A DNA stretch of 64,000 nt from JACVRW01 sp034664125 (GTDB lineage: Bacteria; Actinomycetota; Thermoleophilia; Solirubrobacterales; Thermoleophilaceae). Numbering within the stretch: position 1 is the first letter of the stretch; each line of letters opens with the position of its first letter. The DNA lies in NCBI GenBank assembly GCA_034664125.1, contig JAXDIG010000046.1:147508-211507 (forward strand), in the 5' to 3' direction. The notes beneath the pieces are model-generated. The model had not been told where the DNA came from, did not search any database, and saw nothing but the letters and a program-made list of their open reading frames with translations. This document shows positions 7,331 through 15,778 of the stretch, piece after piece. The position numbers were made by a program, and so were the translations under genes.

Positions 7331-7768
7331 ATGCGAATCTCCGTGGCCGCCGACGAGCGCACCGGCGTCGCGGACGCCGTGGTGGAGGAGCTGCGCCGCC
7401 GCGGGCACGAGCCGCTGGTGCACGGCGCGCTCGCCGACGACGAGCGCGACGACTGGGCGTGGTCCTCGGAGGCCGCCGCCCGGGACGTGGCCGAGGGCCG
7501 CGCCGACCAGGCGGTCGTGTGCTGCTGGACCGGGACGGGCGCGTCGATCGCCGCCAACAAGGTGACCGGCATCCGCGCGGCCCTGTGCGCGGACGCGGAA
7601 ACCGCCCGCGGCGCGCGGCGCTGGAACGACGCCAACGTGCTGGCGCTGTCGCTGCGCACCACCAGCCCGGCGGTCCTCGAGGAGATCCTCGACGGCTGGT
7701 TCGAGGCGGCCCCCAGCGAGGATGCGGACGACCGGGCCAACGTCCAGCACCTGGACGCGATCGGCTAG
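7331..7768 (+). CDS. RpiB/LacA/LacB-family sugar-phosphate isomerase
   Basis: 145 residues. RpiB enzymes interconvert ribose 5-phosphate and ribulose 5-phosphate; relatives act on other sugar phosphates. The start MRISVAADERTG and the phosphate/active-site segment CCWTGTGASIAANKVTGIRAA match the family's conserved glycine-rich block and catalytic Cys. RRWNDANVLALS corresponds to the family's NDAN motif. The ATG at 7331 follows TAGGCT by seven bases. The stop overlaps the end of the convergent MFS gene by four bases. True ribose specificity is not proven by sequence. Confidence 0.82.
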   Translation: MRISVAADERTGVADAVVEELRRRGHEPLVHGALADDERDDWAWSSEAAARDVAEGRADQAVVCCWTGTGASIAANKVTGIRAALCADAETARGARRWNDANVLALSLRTTSPAVLEEILDGWFEAAPSEDADDRANVQHLDAIG

Positions 7769-8979
7769 CCGGGGAGCGGCTCGCGCTCCGGGTTGCGCAC
7801 GCCCGGGATGAAGAGGAACACGAAGGTCATCGCGCCGAGTGCCCCGGCGAGCGCGAGTGTCTCACGAGCCCCGATCAGGGCCGCCACCGGCCCGGTGATC
7901 GCGAACGACACCGGTGTGAGGCCAATCGACACGAACCAGTCGAAGCTCGACACCCGGCCCAGCAGCTCGGGCGGCACCAGCGTGTTCATCAGCGTGTTCC
8001 ACACCACCAGGGCCGCCGTGCCGAGCGCGAAGTTGACGAACGACACCAGGCACATCAGCCACGCGGTCTGGGCGAAGGCGAGGGCGATCAGGAGAAAGTC
8101 GCCGAAGCACCAGGCCGCCCACATGAACGTGACGTGGCGCCTCGGCAGCCCGGTCCGCCCCACGAGCACGGCGCCGACCAACGAGCCGGCGCCCCCCGCG
8201 GCCAGCACGACCCCGAACGTGTCGGCGCCGCCCCCCAGCTCATTCCGGATGATGAAGGGCAGCAGCACCTCGAAGGGCCCGATCGTGAACAGCAGGAACA
8301 GCAAGGCGCCGAGCAGCGTCCCCCAGAGCCAGGCGTTCGCACGAACGTACGCGAAGCCCTCGCCCAGGTCGCGCCACAGCGTTCCGCGCTCGGAGCGCGG
8401 CGGCGGACGCCGGCTGATGCCGATCACCGCCAGCGCCGAAACCGCGAATGTGATCGCGTCGAGGAGGAAGGCCGTGCCCACGCCGAAGAGCGCGATCAGC
8501 GCGCCGCCGAGCGCAGGGCCGGCGAACCGCATGCCCAGCGGCTCCAGCATCTCCTTCATCGCGTTGGCCTGCAGCAGCTCCTCGCGCGGGACGACCTCCG
8601 GCACGATCGCGGTGAAGGCGGGCGTGAACAGCGCCTGCCCGAACCCGTAGACGACCACCAGCAGGACCAGATGCCATAGCTCCGTCACACCGGCAAGCGC
8701 GAGCGCCGCAATCGCGCCGATCGCCGCGCAGCGGACCAGGTCGGCGATAACGAGCAGCCGGCGCCGCTCGAAGCGGTCGCTCAGCACTCCGGCGAGCAGC
8801 AGCCCGGCGACCTGCGGAAGCGTCCAGGCGACCCCGACGATCGCAAGCGCGCCGGGCGCGTTCGAGATGTCGTAGACGAGCCAGGCGATCGCGACCAGGT
8901 AGATGCCGTCGCCGGCCAGCGAGACGGCCTGGCCGACCCACAGCAGCCGGAAGTCCCGGTGGCGCAACGCGCGCAGCAC
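7765..8979 (-). CDS. MFS transporter, 12 helices
   Basis: 404 residues with twelve predicted helices and the MFS signatures GVLSDRFERRRLL after helix 2 and a weaker echo after helix 8. It resembles the EntS/MFS_3 drug or siderophore efflux branch, but substrate is unknown. The GTG start at 8979 is seven bases after a TAACCT -10 on the minus strand, so it heads its own leaderless transcript. It is convergent with the RpiB-like gene, overlapping four bases. Confidence 0.85.
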   Translation of the reverse strand: MLRALRHRDFRLLWVGQAVSLAGDGIYLVAIAWLVYDISNAPGALAIVGVAWTLPQVAGLLLAGVLSDRFERRRLLVIADLVRCAAIGAIAALALAGVTELWHLVLLVVVYGFGQALFTPAFTAIVPEVVPREELLQANAMKEMLEPLGMRFAGPALGGALIALFGVGTAFLLDAITFAVSALAVIGISRRPPPRSERGTLWRDLGEGFAYVRANAWLWGTLLGALLFLLFTIGPFEVLLPFIIRNELGGGADTFGVVLAAGGAGSLVGAVLVGRTGLPRRHVTFMWAAWCFGDFLLIALAFAQTAWLMCLVSFVNFALGTAALVVWNTLMNTLVPPELLGRVSSFDWFVSIGLTPVSFAITGPVAALIGARETLALAGALGAMTFVFLFIPGVRNPEREPLPG

Positions 8980-8986
8980 GTTGCTC

Positions 8987-8992
8987 AGGTTA
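8987..8992 (-). promoter_or_regulatory. -10 hexamer TAACCT of MFS gene (leaderless)
   Basis: On the minus strand TAACCT is separated by seven bases from the GTG start, the recurring spacing in this genome. Confidence 0.45.
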
Positions 8993-9009
8993 CTTTGAGT
9001 GCCGCCAAG

Positions 9010-9036
9010 GCGCCGGCGCGCCCTGCCGGCCGGCGC
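9010..9036 (-). terminator. GC hairpin just after cupredoxin stop
   Basis: GCGCCGGC (9010-9017) pairs with GCCGGCGC (9029-9036) over an 11-base loop, one base beyond the stop of the minus-strand cupredoxin gene. There is no T-run; it is a terminator candidate of the same stop-abutting kind as at purF. Confidence 0.45.
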
Positions 9037-9037
9037 G

Positions 9038-9640
9038 TCAGCTCACCTTGAAGGACTTCTTCTGGACGGCCTTCTTGTCGAAGTCGTCGGAGAGCGTGAG
9101 CACGCCGTTGTAGCTGCCCGCCTTGAGCCGCTTCACCGCGATGCTGTGCTTGCCGGCCTTCAGCCGCTTGAGCTTGACCGTGCGCTTGGCGGCGCCGGTG
9201 ACCTTGTAGGTCGCCGTCGCGGCCTCGTTCAGCTTGAAGCTGACGGTCACCTTCGTGCCGCTCACCTTCGTCTTGAAGTTGTCGACCGTGTCGGCCACGG
9301 CGTCCTTGCCGACCACGATCGTGCCCTTCATCCCAAACGTCTGGTGCGGCGTGCAGACGTACTGGAAGCGCCCCGGCTTCGTGAAGGTCTTCTCGAAGGT
9401 TTCGCCGGCGTTCTTGCTCTGCGAGTCCCAGGACTCGGACTGGCCGGGCTTGGAGGTCGTGGTGTGGCCGTCGTTTTCGAAGTTCCAGACCACCTTGTCG
9501 CCCACGGCGACGTTCTGAGTCGGCGGCGTGAACTTGTAATCGGACGCGCCGATGCCGAAGTCGGCGGCGAGCGATGGGCTGGCCACCGCGAGGGCGGCCA
9601 TAGCGGTCAACGGGGTGAGGATCAGTCTCTTGCGTCGCAT
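9038..9640 (-). CDS. Secreted cupredoxin (plastocyanin/azurin-like) with C-terminal beta domain
   Basis: 200 residues from the ATG at 9640. A signal peptide ends near SLAADFG. The first domain (about 25-115) is a cupredoxin: His in DGHTTTSKP, then Y-V-C-T-P-H-Q-T-F-G-M gives Cys, His and Met copper ligands. The second part (about 120-200) is a Lys/Thr-rich beta domain with repeated VKLKRLKAGKHSIAVKRLK segments, perhaps cell-wall binding. It is the second of three cupredoxin-like proteins in the window. Confidence 0.85.
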   Translation of the reverse strand: MRRKRLILTPLTAMAALAVASPSLAADFGIGASDYKFTPPTQNVAVGDKVVWNFENDGHTTTSKPGQSESWDSQSKNAGETFEKTFTKPGRFQYVCTPHQTFGMKGTIVVGKDAVADTVDNFKTKVSGTKVTVSFKLNEAATATYKVTGAAKRTVKLKRLKAGKHSIAVKRLKAGSYNGVLTLSDDFDKKAVQKKSFKVS

Positions 9641-9740
9641 CGGTCGGAACCCTAGACACAGCGTCAAGCCGATAGGTGCGGTTGTACGCAGCGGCATGTC
9701 GAGCGGTTCGGTGTGGGCGGTCCATAGGATTCCGCCGCGC

Positions 9741-10814
9741 ATGGGCTCGCCCGACGTAGTGGACAACGCGCAGGAGGCAGCGCAGCTCGAGCACGCCCCG
9801 CTGGTCGTGCGCGAGCCGCTCGAGGCCTTCCTCGACCAGCACGGCATCGGGTCGGGCCGGCTCGAGGCGGAGCGGATCGGAGAGGGCCACTCGAACTTCA
9901 CCTTCCTGGTCGAGCGCGACGGCGCGCGCGTGGTGCTGCGCCGGCCACCGCGGCCGCCGCTGCCGCCGTCGGCGCACGACGTGCTGCGCGAAGCGCGCCT
10001 GCTGAGCGCGCTCGAGGACACGCCGGTGCGCGTGCCGCGGGTGCTGGCCACGGGCGACGAGGAGGCCGGGCTGGGCGTGCCCTTCTACGTCATGGAGGAG
10101 ATGCAGGGCAGCGTGATCACCAGCGCCATCCCCGACGCGCTCGACACCGAGGCGGAGCGCCGCCGGATCGCCGAGGAGCTGGTGGACGCCCTTGTCGAGG
10201 TGCACGCCGTCGACTGGCGCGCCTGCGGGCTCGAGGGCTACGGCAAGCCGACCGGCTACCTCGAGCGCCAGCTGCGGCGCTTCACCGGCCTGTGGGAGTT
10301 CAACAAGACGCGCGAGCTGGCTGTGGTGGAGGAGGTCGGCGAGTGGCTGGCGCGCAACCTGCCCGCCTCGCCGGAGTCGACGATCGTCCACGGCGACTAC
10401 AGGCTCGGCAACGTGATGGTCGCCCCCGACGCGCCCGCACGCCTCGTGGCGATCTTCGACTGGGAGCTGTCCACGATCGGCGATCCGCTCGCCGACGTGG
10501 GCTACCTGACGGTCACCTGGGCGGAGCCCGGCGACCCCGCGGACATGTCGTTCTCGAGCCTGTCGGCCGCCACCCGCCGCAGCGGCTTCCTCACCCGCGA
10601 CGAGCTGACCGCGCGCTACGAGGAGCGCAGCGGCCGCTCGGTGTCGGCCCTCAACTGGTACCAGGCGCTGGCGCTGTGGAAGGCGGCCGTGTTCATGGAG
10701 GGCAACTACAAGCGCTTCACGATGGGCGCCTCCGACGACGAGTACCTGGCGCTGTTCGACGAGGGCGTCCCCGCGCTGGCAGAGAAGGCGCGCGAGGTCG
10801 CGCTGGCTCGATGA
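9741..10814 (+). CDS. APH-family phosphotransferase (ACAD10 kinase-like)
   Basis: 357 residues. The fold is the aminoglycoside/choline kinase type: IGEGHSNFTFLVERDG (nucleotide loop), VVLRRPPRPPLPPSAHDVLREARLL, catalytic loop VHGDYRLGNVMV, metal site FDWELSTIGDPLADVGYL. These motifs are those of the acyl-CoA dehydrogenase-associated branch, as in the APH domain of human ACAD10/11, rather than antibiotic kinases. A TAGGAT -10 is ten bases before ATG 9741. Its stop overlaps the start of a HAD phosphatase, the partner domain in ACAD10, so a role in hydroxy-acid breakdown by phosphorylation is plausible (inference). Confidence 0.85.
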   Translation: MGSPDVVDNAQEAAQLEHAPLVVREPLEAFLDQHGIGSGRLEAERIGEGHSNFTFLVERDGARVVLRRPPRPPLPPSAHDVLREARLLSALEDTPVRVPRVLATGDEEAGLGVPFYVMEEMQGSVITSAIPDALDTEAERRRIAEELVDALVEVHAVDWRACGLEGYGKPTGYLERQLRRFTGLWEFNKTRELAVVEEVGEWLARNLPASPESTIVHGDYRLGNVMVAPDAPARLVAIFDWELSTIGDPLADVGYLTVTWAEPGDPADMSFSSLSAATRRSGFLTRDELTARYEERSGRSVSALNWYQALALWKAAVFMEGNYKRFTMGASDDEYLALFDEGVPALAEKAREVALAR

Positions 10815-11416
10815 AGGGCCTCCTGCTCGACTTCGGGGGCGTCCTCACCACCAACGTCTTCGACTCCTTCCGGGAGTTCTGCGTGGCCGAGGGGCTCGAG
10901 CCGGACGCCGTCAAGCGCCTCTTTCGCGACCAGCCGCAGGCGCGCGAGCTCGTGCGCCGCCTCGAGACGGGCTCGCTGTCGGAGGACGGGTTCGGGGAGC
11001 GCTTCGGCGAGCTGCTCGGGATCGCCGACCGCGCGGGGCTGGTGAACCGCATGTTCGGCGCCCTGCGTGAGGACGAGCGGATGCTCGGCGCCGTCCGGCG
11101 CGCCCGCGCCGCGGGCATCCGCACCGGGCTCGTGTCGAACTCGATGGGCGCCGGGCGCTACGACCGCGCGACCTTCCCCGAGCTGTTCGACGGCGTGGTG
11201 ATCTCCGGCGACGTGGGCATGCACAAGCCCCAGCCGGAGATCTTCCTGCTGGGCGCGGAGCGCGCGGGCGTCGCTCCCGAGGAGTGCGTGTTCGTAGACG
11301 ACCTGCGCGAGAACTGCGACGGCGCGGAGGCGGTGGGAATGACCGCGGTGCTGCACCGCGGCGCCGAGACCACGGTGCCCGAGCTCGAGCGGCTGCTCGG
11401 CGTGGAGCTGGGCTGA
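10811..11416 (+). CDS. HAD-superfamily hydrolase (epoxide-hydrolase N-domain/ACAD10 type)
   Basis: 201 residues with DFGGVLTT (motif I, note GG instead of the usual D-x-D-G), LVSNSMG (motif II), HKPQPEIF (motif III Lys) and FVDDLRENCDGA (motif IV). This motif set is typical of the HAD branch that includes the N-terminal domains of soluble epoxide hydrolase and ACAD10. The ATG overlaps the kinase TGA (ATGA), and the next HAD gene starts on its own stop, giving a tightly coupled three-gene operon. Substrate unknown. Confidence 0.82.
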   Translation: MKGLLLDFGGVLTTNVFDSFREFCVAEGLEPDAVKRLFRDQPQARELVRRLETGSLSEDGFGERFGELLGIADRAGLVNRMFGALREDERMLGAVRRARAAGIRTGLVSNSMGAGRYDRATFPELFDGVVISGDVGMHKPQPEIFLLGAERAGVAPEECVFVDDLRENCDGAEAVGMTAVLHRGAETTVPELERLLGVELG

Positions 11417-12081
11417 TGCTGCTGGTGCTCTGGGACGTCGACGGCACGCTGGTGCGCACAGCCGGCCACGGCCGCTACGCGTTCGAGGAGGCCTTCGAGG
11501 CCGTGGTCGGGCGTGTTCCTGAGCCGGTCGACTACGCGGGGCGCACCGACAAGCAGATCGCGCTCACGATGCTCGCCGGCGAGGACGAGCACCTGCCGCG
11601 CGTGCTGGAGGAGCTCGAGGGCGCGCTCGAGCTGCGCAAGGAGGCGATCCGGGCGGAGGGCCACGCCTACCCCGGCGTGGCCGAGGTGCTCGAGGAGCTG
11701 CATGGCCGCCCCGACGTGATCCAGTCGCTGCTCACCGGCAACATCCAGGCGAACGCCCTCGTCAAGGTGAGCGCCTTCGGCCTCGACCGCTGGCTCGACT
11801 TCGAGGTCGGCGCGTACGGCTCGGACCCGCACGAGGAGCGCTCGGACCTGGTGGCGGTGGCGCGCGAGCGGGCCACCGCCAAGTATGGGGAGCCGACCGG
11901 CGCGGTGCTGGTCGGCGACACCCCGCTCGACGTGCGCGCGGCGCACGAGGCGGGCGCCCGCGCGGTGGCGGTCGCAACCGGCTTCGCCGCCCCCGAGGCA
12001 CTGCGGGCGTCCGGTCCGGACGCCTACCTCGAGGACTTCACGGACAGGGCCGCCGCGGTCGCCGCGATCACTTCCACTTGA
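11416..12081 (+). CDS. HAD-superfamily phosphatase (phosphoglycolate-phosphatase-like)
   Basis: 221 residues. Motif I is LWDVDGTLVRT with both aspartates; motif II LLTGN; motif IV VLVGDTPLDVRAAHEAG. A helical cap lies between motifs I and II (about residues 15-85). The family includes Gph/PGMB-type phosphatases and mutases; the substrate here is not determinable. The ATG shares one base with the previous TGA (TGATG), so it is coupled to the kinase-HAD pair. Its end overlaps the convergent AhpC-like gene by 14 bases. Confidence 0.8.
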   Translation: MLLVLWDVDGTLVRTAGHGRYAFEEAFEAVVGRVPEPVDYAGRTDKQIALTMLAGEDEHLPRVLEELEGALELRKEAIRAEGHAYPGVAEVLEELHGRPDVIQSLLTGNIQANALVKVSAFGLDRWLDFEVGAYGSDPHEERSDLVAVARERATAKYGEPTGAVLVGDTPLDVRAAHEAGARAVAVATGFAAPEALRASGPDAYLEDFTDRAAAVAAITST

Positions 12082-12571
12082 CGCTGCAGCCGACCGGCGT
12101 CGTCTCCGCCCGAGCCGGCGCTTCCCCCTCGCGCACCGCCTCGAGCGCCTCACGAAGCCAACTGGCCCGCTGCCCGGCATCCCTGTGATCCGAATCCGGC
12201 GCGCCGCGGTAGCGCAGTCGCCCGTCGGCATCGAGGACGAACACGTCCGGGGTCGTCTTCGCGCCGTATGCGCGCGCCACCTCCTGGGATTCGTCGCGCA
12301 GGTACGGATGCGGCCAGCCACCGTCCGCCTGCACGCGCTCCTTCATGGCGTCGAAGGAGTCGGTCGGGTAGCGCTCGGCGTCGTTGGGGTTGACCGCCAG
12401 GAACGTGACGTCGTCGTAGTCGCGGGCCACCTGGAGCAGGCGCTCATGCCAGCCGAGCGCGTAGGGGCAGTGGTTGCAGGTGAACACGACGACGGTCACC
12501 CCGTCGGGACCATGCTCCTGGCCGTCGGTGTCGGGCAGGGAGAATGTGGGGGCCTGCTCACCGATCTGCAT
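12068..12571 (-). CDS. AhpC/TSA-like thioredoxin-fold protein
   Basis: 167 residues. It begins MQIGEQAPTFSLPDTDG, the usual peroxiredoxin/TlpA lead-in, and has FTCNHCPYALGW, a C-x2-C redox pair in the place of the resolving motif. Such CNHCP proteins are annotated as thioredoxin-family or redoxin proteins; they probably reduce or oxidise substrates in the cytoplasm because no signal peptide is seen. It overlaps the next upstream gene by 14 bases, another thioredoxin-like protein, suggesting a joint redox role. Confidence 0.8.
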   Translation of the reverse strand: MQIGEQAPTFSLPDTDGQEHGPDGVTVVVFTCNHCPYALGWHERLLQVARDYDDVTFLAVNPNDAERYPTDSFDAMKERVQADGGWPHPYLRDESQEVARAYGAKTTPDVFVLDADGRLRYRGAPDSDHRDAGQRASWLREALEAVREGEAPARAETTPVGCSVKWK

Positions 12572-12878
12572 TGATCCTCCTCACCGCCTCGCGTAGGTCC
12601 TCTGGATCCGGGGTCGGCGAGATCCGTCCGTCGCGCAGCCGGTAGATCCGGCAGGTGAGCGAGAACGGCTCCGCCTCCTTTGGCGGGACGACGTCCTCGC
12701 CGTCGATTCGCACGGTCGGCGAGCCGGGGAAGCGCTCGCGGTGCGCCTGGTCGTCGCTCTCCACCTCCACGAGGTCGACGTCGGCCTCCACGCCCTCCTC
12801 CCGCAGCACCCGCTTCAGGTCTTCGAGCGTCTCGGGATGGGACGGGCAGCCATCCCACCAGAGCAGCTCAACCTTCAT
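12558..12878 (-). CDS. Small thioredoxin-fold protein
   Basis: 106 residues. MKVELLWWDGCPSHPETL has a single Cys at the site where thioredoxins carry C-x2-C, and FPGSPTVRIDGEDV is the cis-proline strand of the fold. A second Cys lies in SLTCRIYR. Proteins of this type are common in actinobacteria next to redox or metal genes but lack a defined role. It overlaps both neighbours (11 bases with cyclophilin, 14 with the AhpC-like gene), so all three are cotranscribed. Confidence 0.75.
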   Translation of the reverse strand: MKVELLWWDGCPSHPETLEDLKRVLREEGVEADVDLVEVESDDQAHRERFPGSPTVRIDGEDVVPPKEAEPFSLTCRIYRLRDGRISPTPDPEDLREAVRRINADR

Positions 12879-13329
12879 GCACCTCCACCCGCTCGATCAC
12901 CGCGTCCTGCGCGGGGCGATCCTGGGCGCCGGTTTCGGCGCCTTCGATCGAGTCGACGGCCTCCATGCCGGAGGTGACCCTGCCGAACACGGTGTGCTTG
13001 CCGTCGAGCCAGGCGGCGGCCTCGGTGGTCACGATGAAGAACTGGCTGCCGTTCGTGTTGGGGCCGGCGTTGGCCATCGCGAGCGCGCCGCGCACGATCT
13101 TGTTGTCGTTGATCTCGTCCTCGAACTGGTAGCCGGGGCCGCCGGTGCCGGTGCCCTCGGGGCAGCCCCCCTGAATCATGAAGTCGCGGATGACACGGTG
13201 GAAGGTCAGGCCGTCGTAGTAGCCGTCGCGGGACAGCTTCACGAAGTTCTCGACCGTCTTAGGAGCATCCTCGTCGAACAACTCGATCTCGATCGGGCCG
13301 TGGTTGGTGTGCATGGTCGCCTGGCTCAT
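12868..13329 (-). CDS. Cyclophilin-type peptidyl-prolyl cis-trans isomerase
   Basis: 153 residues, single cyclophilin domain, cytoplasmic. Active-site segments FHRVIRDFMIQGGCP (catalytic Arg, Phe, Met, Gln), ALAMANAGPNTNGSQFFIV and GKHTVFGRV are all present. It speeds proline isomerisation during folding. ATG 13329 overlaps the helicase stop by four bases; the order helicase, cyclophilin, thioredoxin-like, AhpC-like suggests one transcript. Confidence 0.93.
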   Translation of the reverse strand: MSQATMHTNHGPIEIELFDEDAPKTVENFVKLSRDGYYDGLTFHRVIRDFMIQGGCPEGTGTGGPGYQFEDEINDNKIVRGALAMANAGPNTNGSQFFIVTTEAAAWLDGKHTVFGRVTSGMEAVDSIEGAETGAQDRPAQDAVIERVEVHEG

Positions 13330-14768
13330 CTTCTTTTCGCTACCTCCAGCCGGAGTTCAACTCCCCGGACTCGCTTTCCGGAAACGGTGTCGACCACCTG
13401 GGCGGCGCGCTCGGCCGGTACCTCTACGAAGCTGAAGCGCTCTAGCACCCGCACGTTCCGCACGTCGGCGTTCTCCAGGTGGGTGTTGTCGACCACCGCG
13501 CGCACGATGTCGGCGGGCTCGATGCCTTGTTGACGCCCGACACCAACGACAAGCTTCGAGTAGGGGATGCCCTCGCGCTGGTGGGGCTTCGTGTGGCGGG
13601 GGCGGCGCGTCTCGCGCTCGCGGGGCTTGCGCTCGCGCGGCTTGCGTTCCGGCCTGCCGTTGCCAGCCGGGTCCCACTGCTCGATCTCGGTCTTGGCGTG
13701 GCGCTCGATCGCCTCCAGCTCGCCGCGCTGCTTGGGCGTGATCAGGGTGATGGCGCGGCCGCTCTCGCCGGCGCGGCCGGTGCGCCCGATGCGGTGCACG
13801 TAGATGTCGGGCGAGTTGGGGATGTCGTAGTTCACGACGTGACTGACACCCGTGATGTCGAGGCCGCGGGCCGCGACGTCGGTGGCCACGAGCAGCCGCT
13901 CGCGCCCGCCCTTGAAGGCGATCATCACCCCGTCGCGCTGGCCCTGCGACATGTCGCCGTGAAGGGCCTTGACGCGCACGCCGGCATCGCCGAGGCGGCG
14001 CGCCAGCCGGTCGACGCCGATCTTCGTGCGGGCAAAGACGATCGCCTGCTCGGGCCGCTCCTGCTTGAGCACGTTGACGAGGGCCTCGGGCTTCTCGCGG
14101 TCGGGCACCTCGACGTAGAAGTGGTCGACGGTGTCGATGGTGAGCGTGGCGGCCCTCACCTGGATCTCGACCGGGTCGTGCATGAACTGCTCGGCCAGGC
14201 GGCGGATCTCCGTGGGCACGGTCGCGCTGAAGAGGGCGGTCTGGCGGCCCATCGGCGCGCGGCGCATGATCGACTCCACGTCCTCGAGGAAGCCGAGGTC
14301 GAGCATCTCGTCGGCCTCGTCGAGCACCACGTAGCGGGCATCGTCGAGGTACAGGTGGTGCCGGTCGATCATGTCCATCACACGCCCGACGGTGCCCACG
14401 GCGACGTGAGCCTCCTTGAGCCGGGTCGCCTGGTCGCGGATCGGCGCGCCGCCGAACACGGCCACAACCTCGATCCCCTTGCGCTCGCCGTAGGCGCGCA
14501 GCGCCTGCGTCACCTGGATGCACAGCTCGCGGGTCGGAGTGAGCACGATCGCCTGGACGGCGGCGTGGGTGGGATCGACGTACTCGACCATGGGCAGGCC
14601 GAACGCGGCCGTCTTCCCGGTGCCGGTCTGCGCCTGGCCGATCACGTCCCGACCCTCCAGCAGCGGCGGTATGGCCTGCTCCTGAATCGGGGTCGGGCGC
14701 TCGTAGCCGAGGTGCACCAGCCCCTCGAGCGTGGACTCGGAGAGCCCCAGGTCTTTGAACGACGGCAT
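13326..14768 (-). CDS. DEAD-box ATP-dependent RNA helicase, DbpA/CsdA-like
   Basis: 480 residues from ATG 14768 (MPSFKDLGLSE). Q-motif FKDLGL and PTPIQEQAIP, motif I AQTGTGKT, Ia PTRELCIQ, II DEAD (VLDEADEMLD), III SAT, IV IVFARTK, V VATDVAARGLDI, VI HRIGRTGRAG. A basic linker (about 370-400, KPRERKPRERETRR) leads to a DbpA-type RNA-binding domain (about 405-480, SKLVVGVGRQQGIEPADIVRA). It unwinds structured RNA, probably in ribosome assembly or mRNA decay. A longer in-frame reading upstream crosses the intergenic region and lacks helicase features. Confidence 0.93.
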   Translation of the reverse strand: MPSFKDLGLSESTLEGLVHLGYERPTPIQEQAIPPLLEGRDVIGQAQTGTGKTAAFGLPMVEYVDPTHAAVQAIVLTPTRELCIQVTQALRAYGERKGIEVVAVFGGAPIRDQATRLKEAHVAVGTVGRVMDMIDRHHLYLDDARYVVLDEADEMLDLGFLEDVESIMRRAPMGRQTALFSATVPTEIRRLAEQFMHDPVEIQVRAATLTIDTVDHFYVEVPDREKPEALVNVLKQERPEQAIVFARTKIGVDRLARRLGDAGVRVKALHGDMSQGQRDGVMIAFKGGRERLLVATDVAARGLDITGVSHVVNYDIPNSPDIYVHRIGRTGRAGESGRAITLITPKQRGELEAIERHAKTEIEQWDPAGNGRPERKPRERKPRERETRRPRHTKPHQREGIPYSKLVVGVGRQQGIEPADIVRAVVDNTHLENADVRNVRVLERFSFVEVPAERAAQVVDTVSGKRVRGVELRLEVAKRR

Positions 14769-14871
14769 GCGGTCGCTGAGGGTACTCGGTGGCCGCCGGG
14801 TAGTTCGGGCCAACAGCAGCAATAAAGGGTGGCCCGGGCGTTGGGGGGGCGAACCCGGGGGGCTTGTCGAG

Positions 14872-14894
14872 TTTCTCTCGGTATGCGAGAGAAA
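14872..14894. promoter_or_regulatory. Perfect inverted repeat around the start codon of the AbiEi-like gene
   Basis: TTTCTCTCG (14872-14880) and CGAGAGAAA (14886-14894) are perfect nine-base arms separated by GTATG, so the ATG at 14883 lies in the loop. In DNA this is an operator-like palindrome; in RNA it would hide the start codon. AbiEi antitoxins are known to bind inverted repeats at their own promoters. Confidence 0.5.
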
Positions 14895-15778
14895 TTCGAC
14901 GTACCCCCCGTCGGTCGGCGCCTCGCGGCACTTGCAGATCGCCAGCATGGGGTGATTACGCGTGGGCAGCTCATCGAGATTGGGCTGAGCGACGACGGGA
15001 TCCTGCGCCGCGTCGGGGATGGGCGGCTCCACCGCGTGCACCAAGGTGTCTACGCGGTAGGCCGACCGGCACTCACGCTCAAAGGCCGCTTCATTGCCGC
15101 AGTTCTCAGCTGTGGACCGGCCGCGGCGCTCAGTCACATCGCCGCGGCCATCCTCTGGGGCCTGCTCAAGGAGCGGGGCCCGCGGATAGATGTGACGGTG
15201 CCTGGCGGCGGAGGGCGGCGGCGCCGAAAGGCAGTGATCGTCCATCGAAGCCCGCTCCCCCAGGCCGACGTCACCACCAAGGACGGCATCCCGCTCACCA
15301 CCCCCGCCCGCACCCTGATCGACCTCGCCGACGTCCTGCCGCGGCGTCAGCTCGAGCGTGCCCTCGACGAGGCGGCCTATCTGCGGCTCGACCTACAGGA
15401 CCTGCAGCCCCGGCCGGGCCGGCGCGGTAGCGGGGTGCTGGCAAGCGTCCTGGCTCAGCACGACCCCGGCACCACCCGCACCCGCTCAGAGCTCGAAGAA
15501 CGCATGCTCAGCCTCTGTCATCGCTTCCGTTTGCCAACGCCGGAGGTGAACGCCGCAATAGAGGGATACGCGGTCGACTTCCTCTGGCGAAACCAAGGCC
15601 TGATCGTCGAAACCGACGCTGGGAAGCCCACGGCACACGCGCCGCCTTCGAACGCGACCGCCACCGCGACGCCGACCTGCTCGCGGCAGGCTGGAGGGTC
15701 CTGCGCATCAGCTACGCCCGGCTGGAGGCCGAGCCCGACTGGGTCGCGGCGCGCATCGCCGAGGCGCTCGGTGCCTAG
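14883..15778 (+). pseudogene. Frameshifted AbiEi-like/DUF559-type protein gene
   Basis: The intact form would be about 298 residues. The N-terminal half is an AbiEi-type winged-helix antitoxin-like domain (LADRQHGVITRGQLIEIGLS, VHQGVYAVG); the end is a DUF559/Vsr-like endonuclease-fold segment beginning VDFLWRNQGLIVETD. After GAC at 15615-15617 only GC remains where the family has a Gly codon before Trp; one base is missing, and the reading moves frame. In the shifted frame 15620-15778 continues with the expected family sequence (TRAAFERDRHRDADLLAAGW) to TAG. So it is a single-base frameshift, real or a sequence error. No AbiEii toxin is next to it. Confidence 0.75.

Noticed and set aside
9038..10051. 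Extended reading of the cupredoxin gene into the kinase region
   Set aside because: The upstream part is antisense to the kinase; a signal peptide begins at 9640.
13326..15245. Extended 639-residue DEAD-box reading
   Set aside because: The extra N-terminal 159 residues lie antisense to the AbiEi-like gene and lack helicase features; MPSFKDLG at 14768 is the family start.
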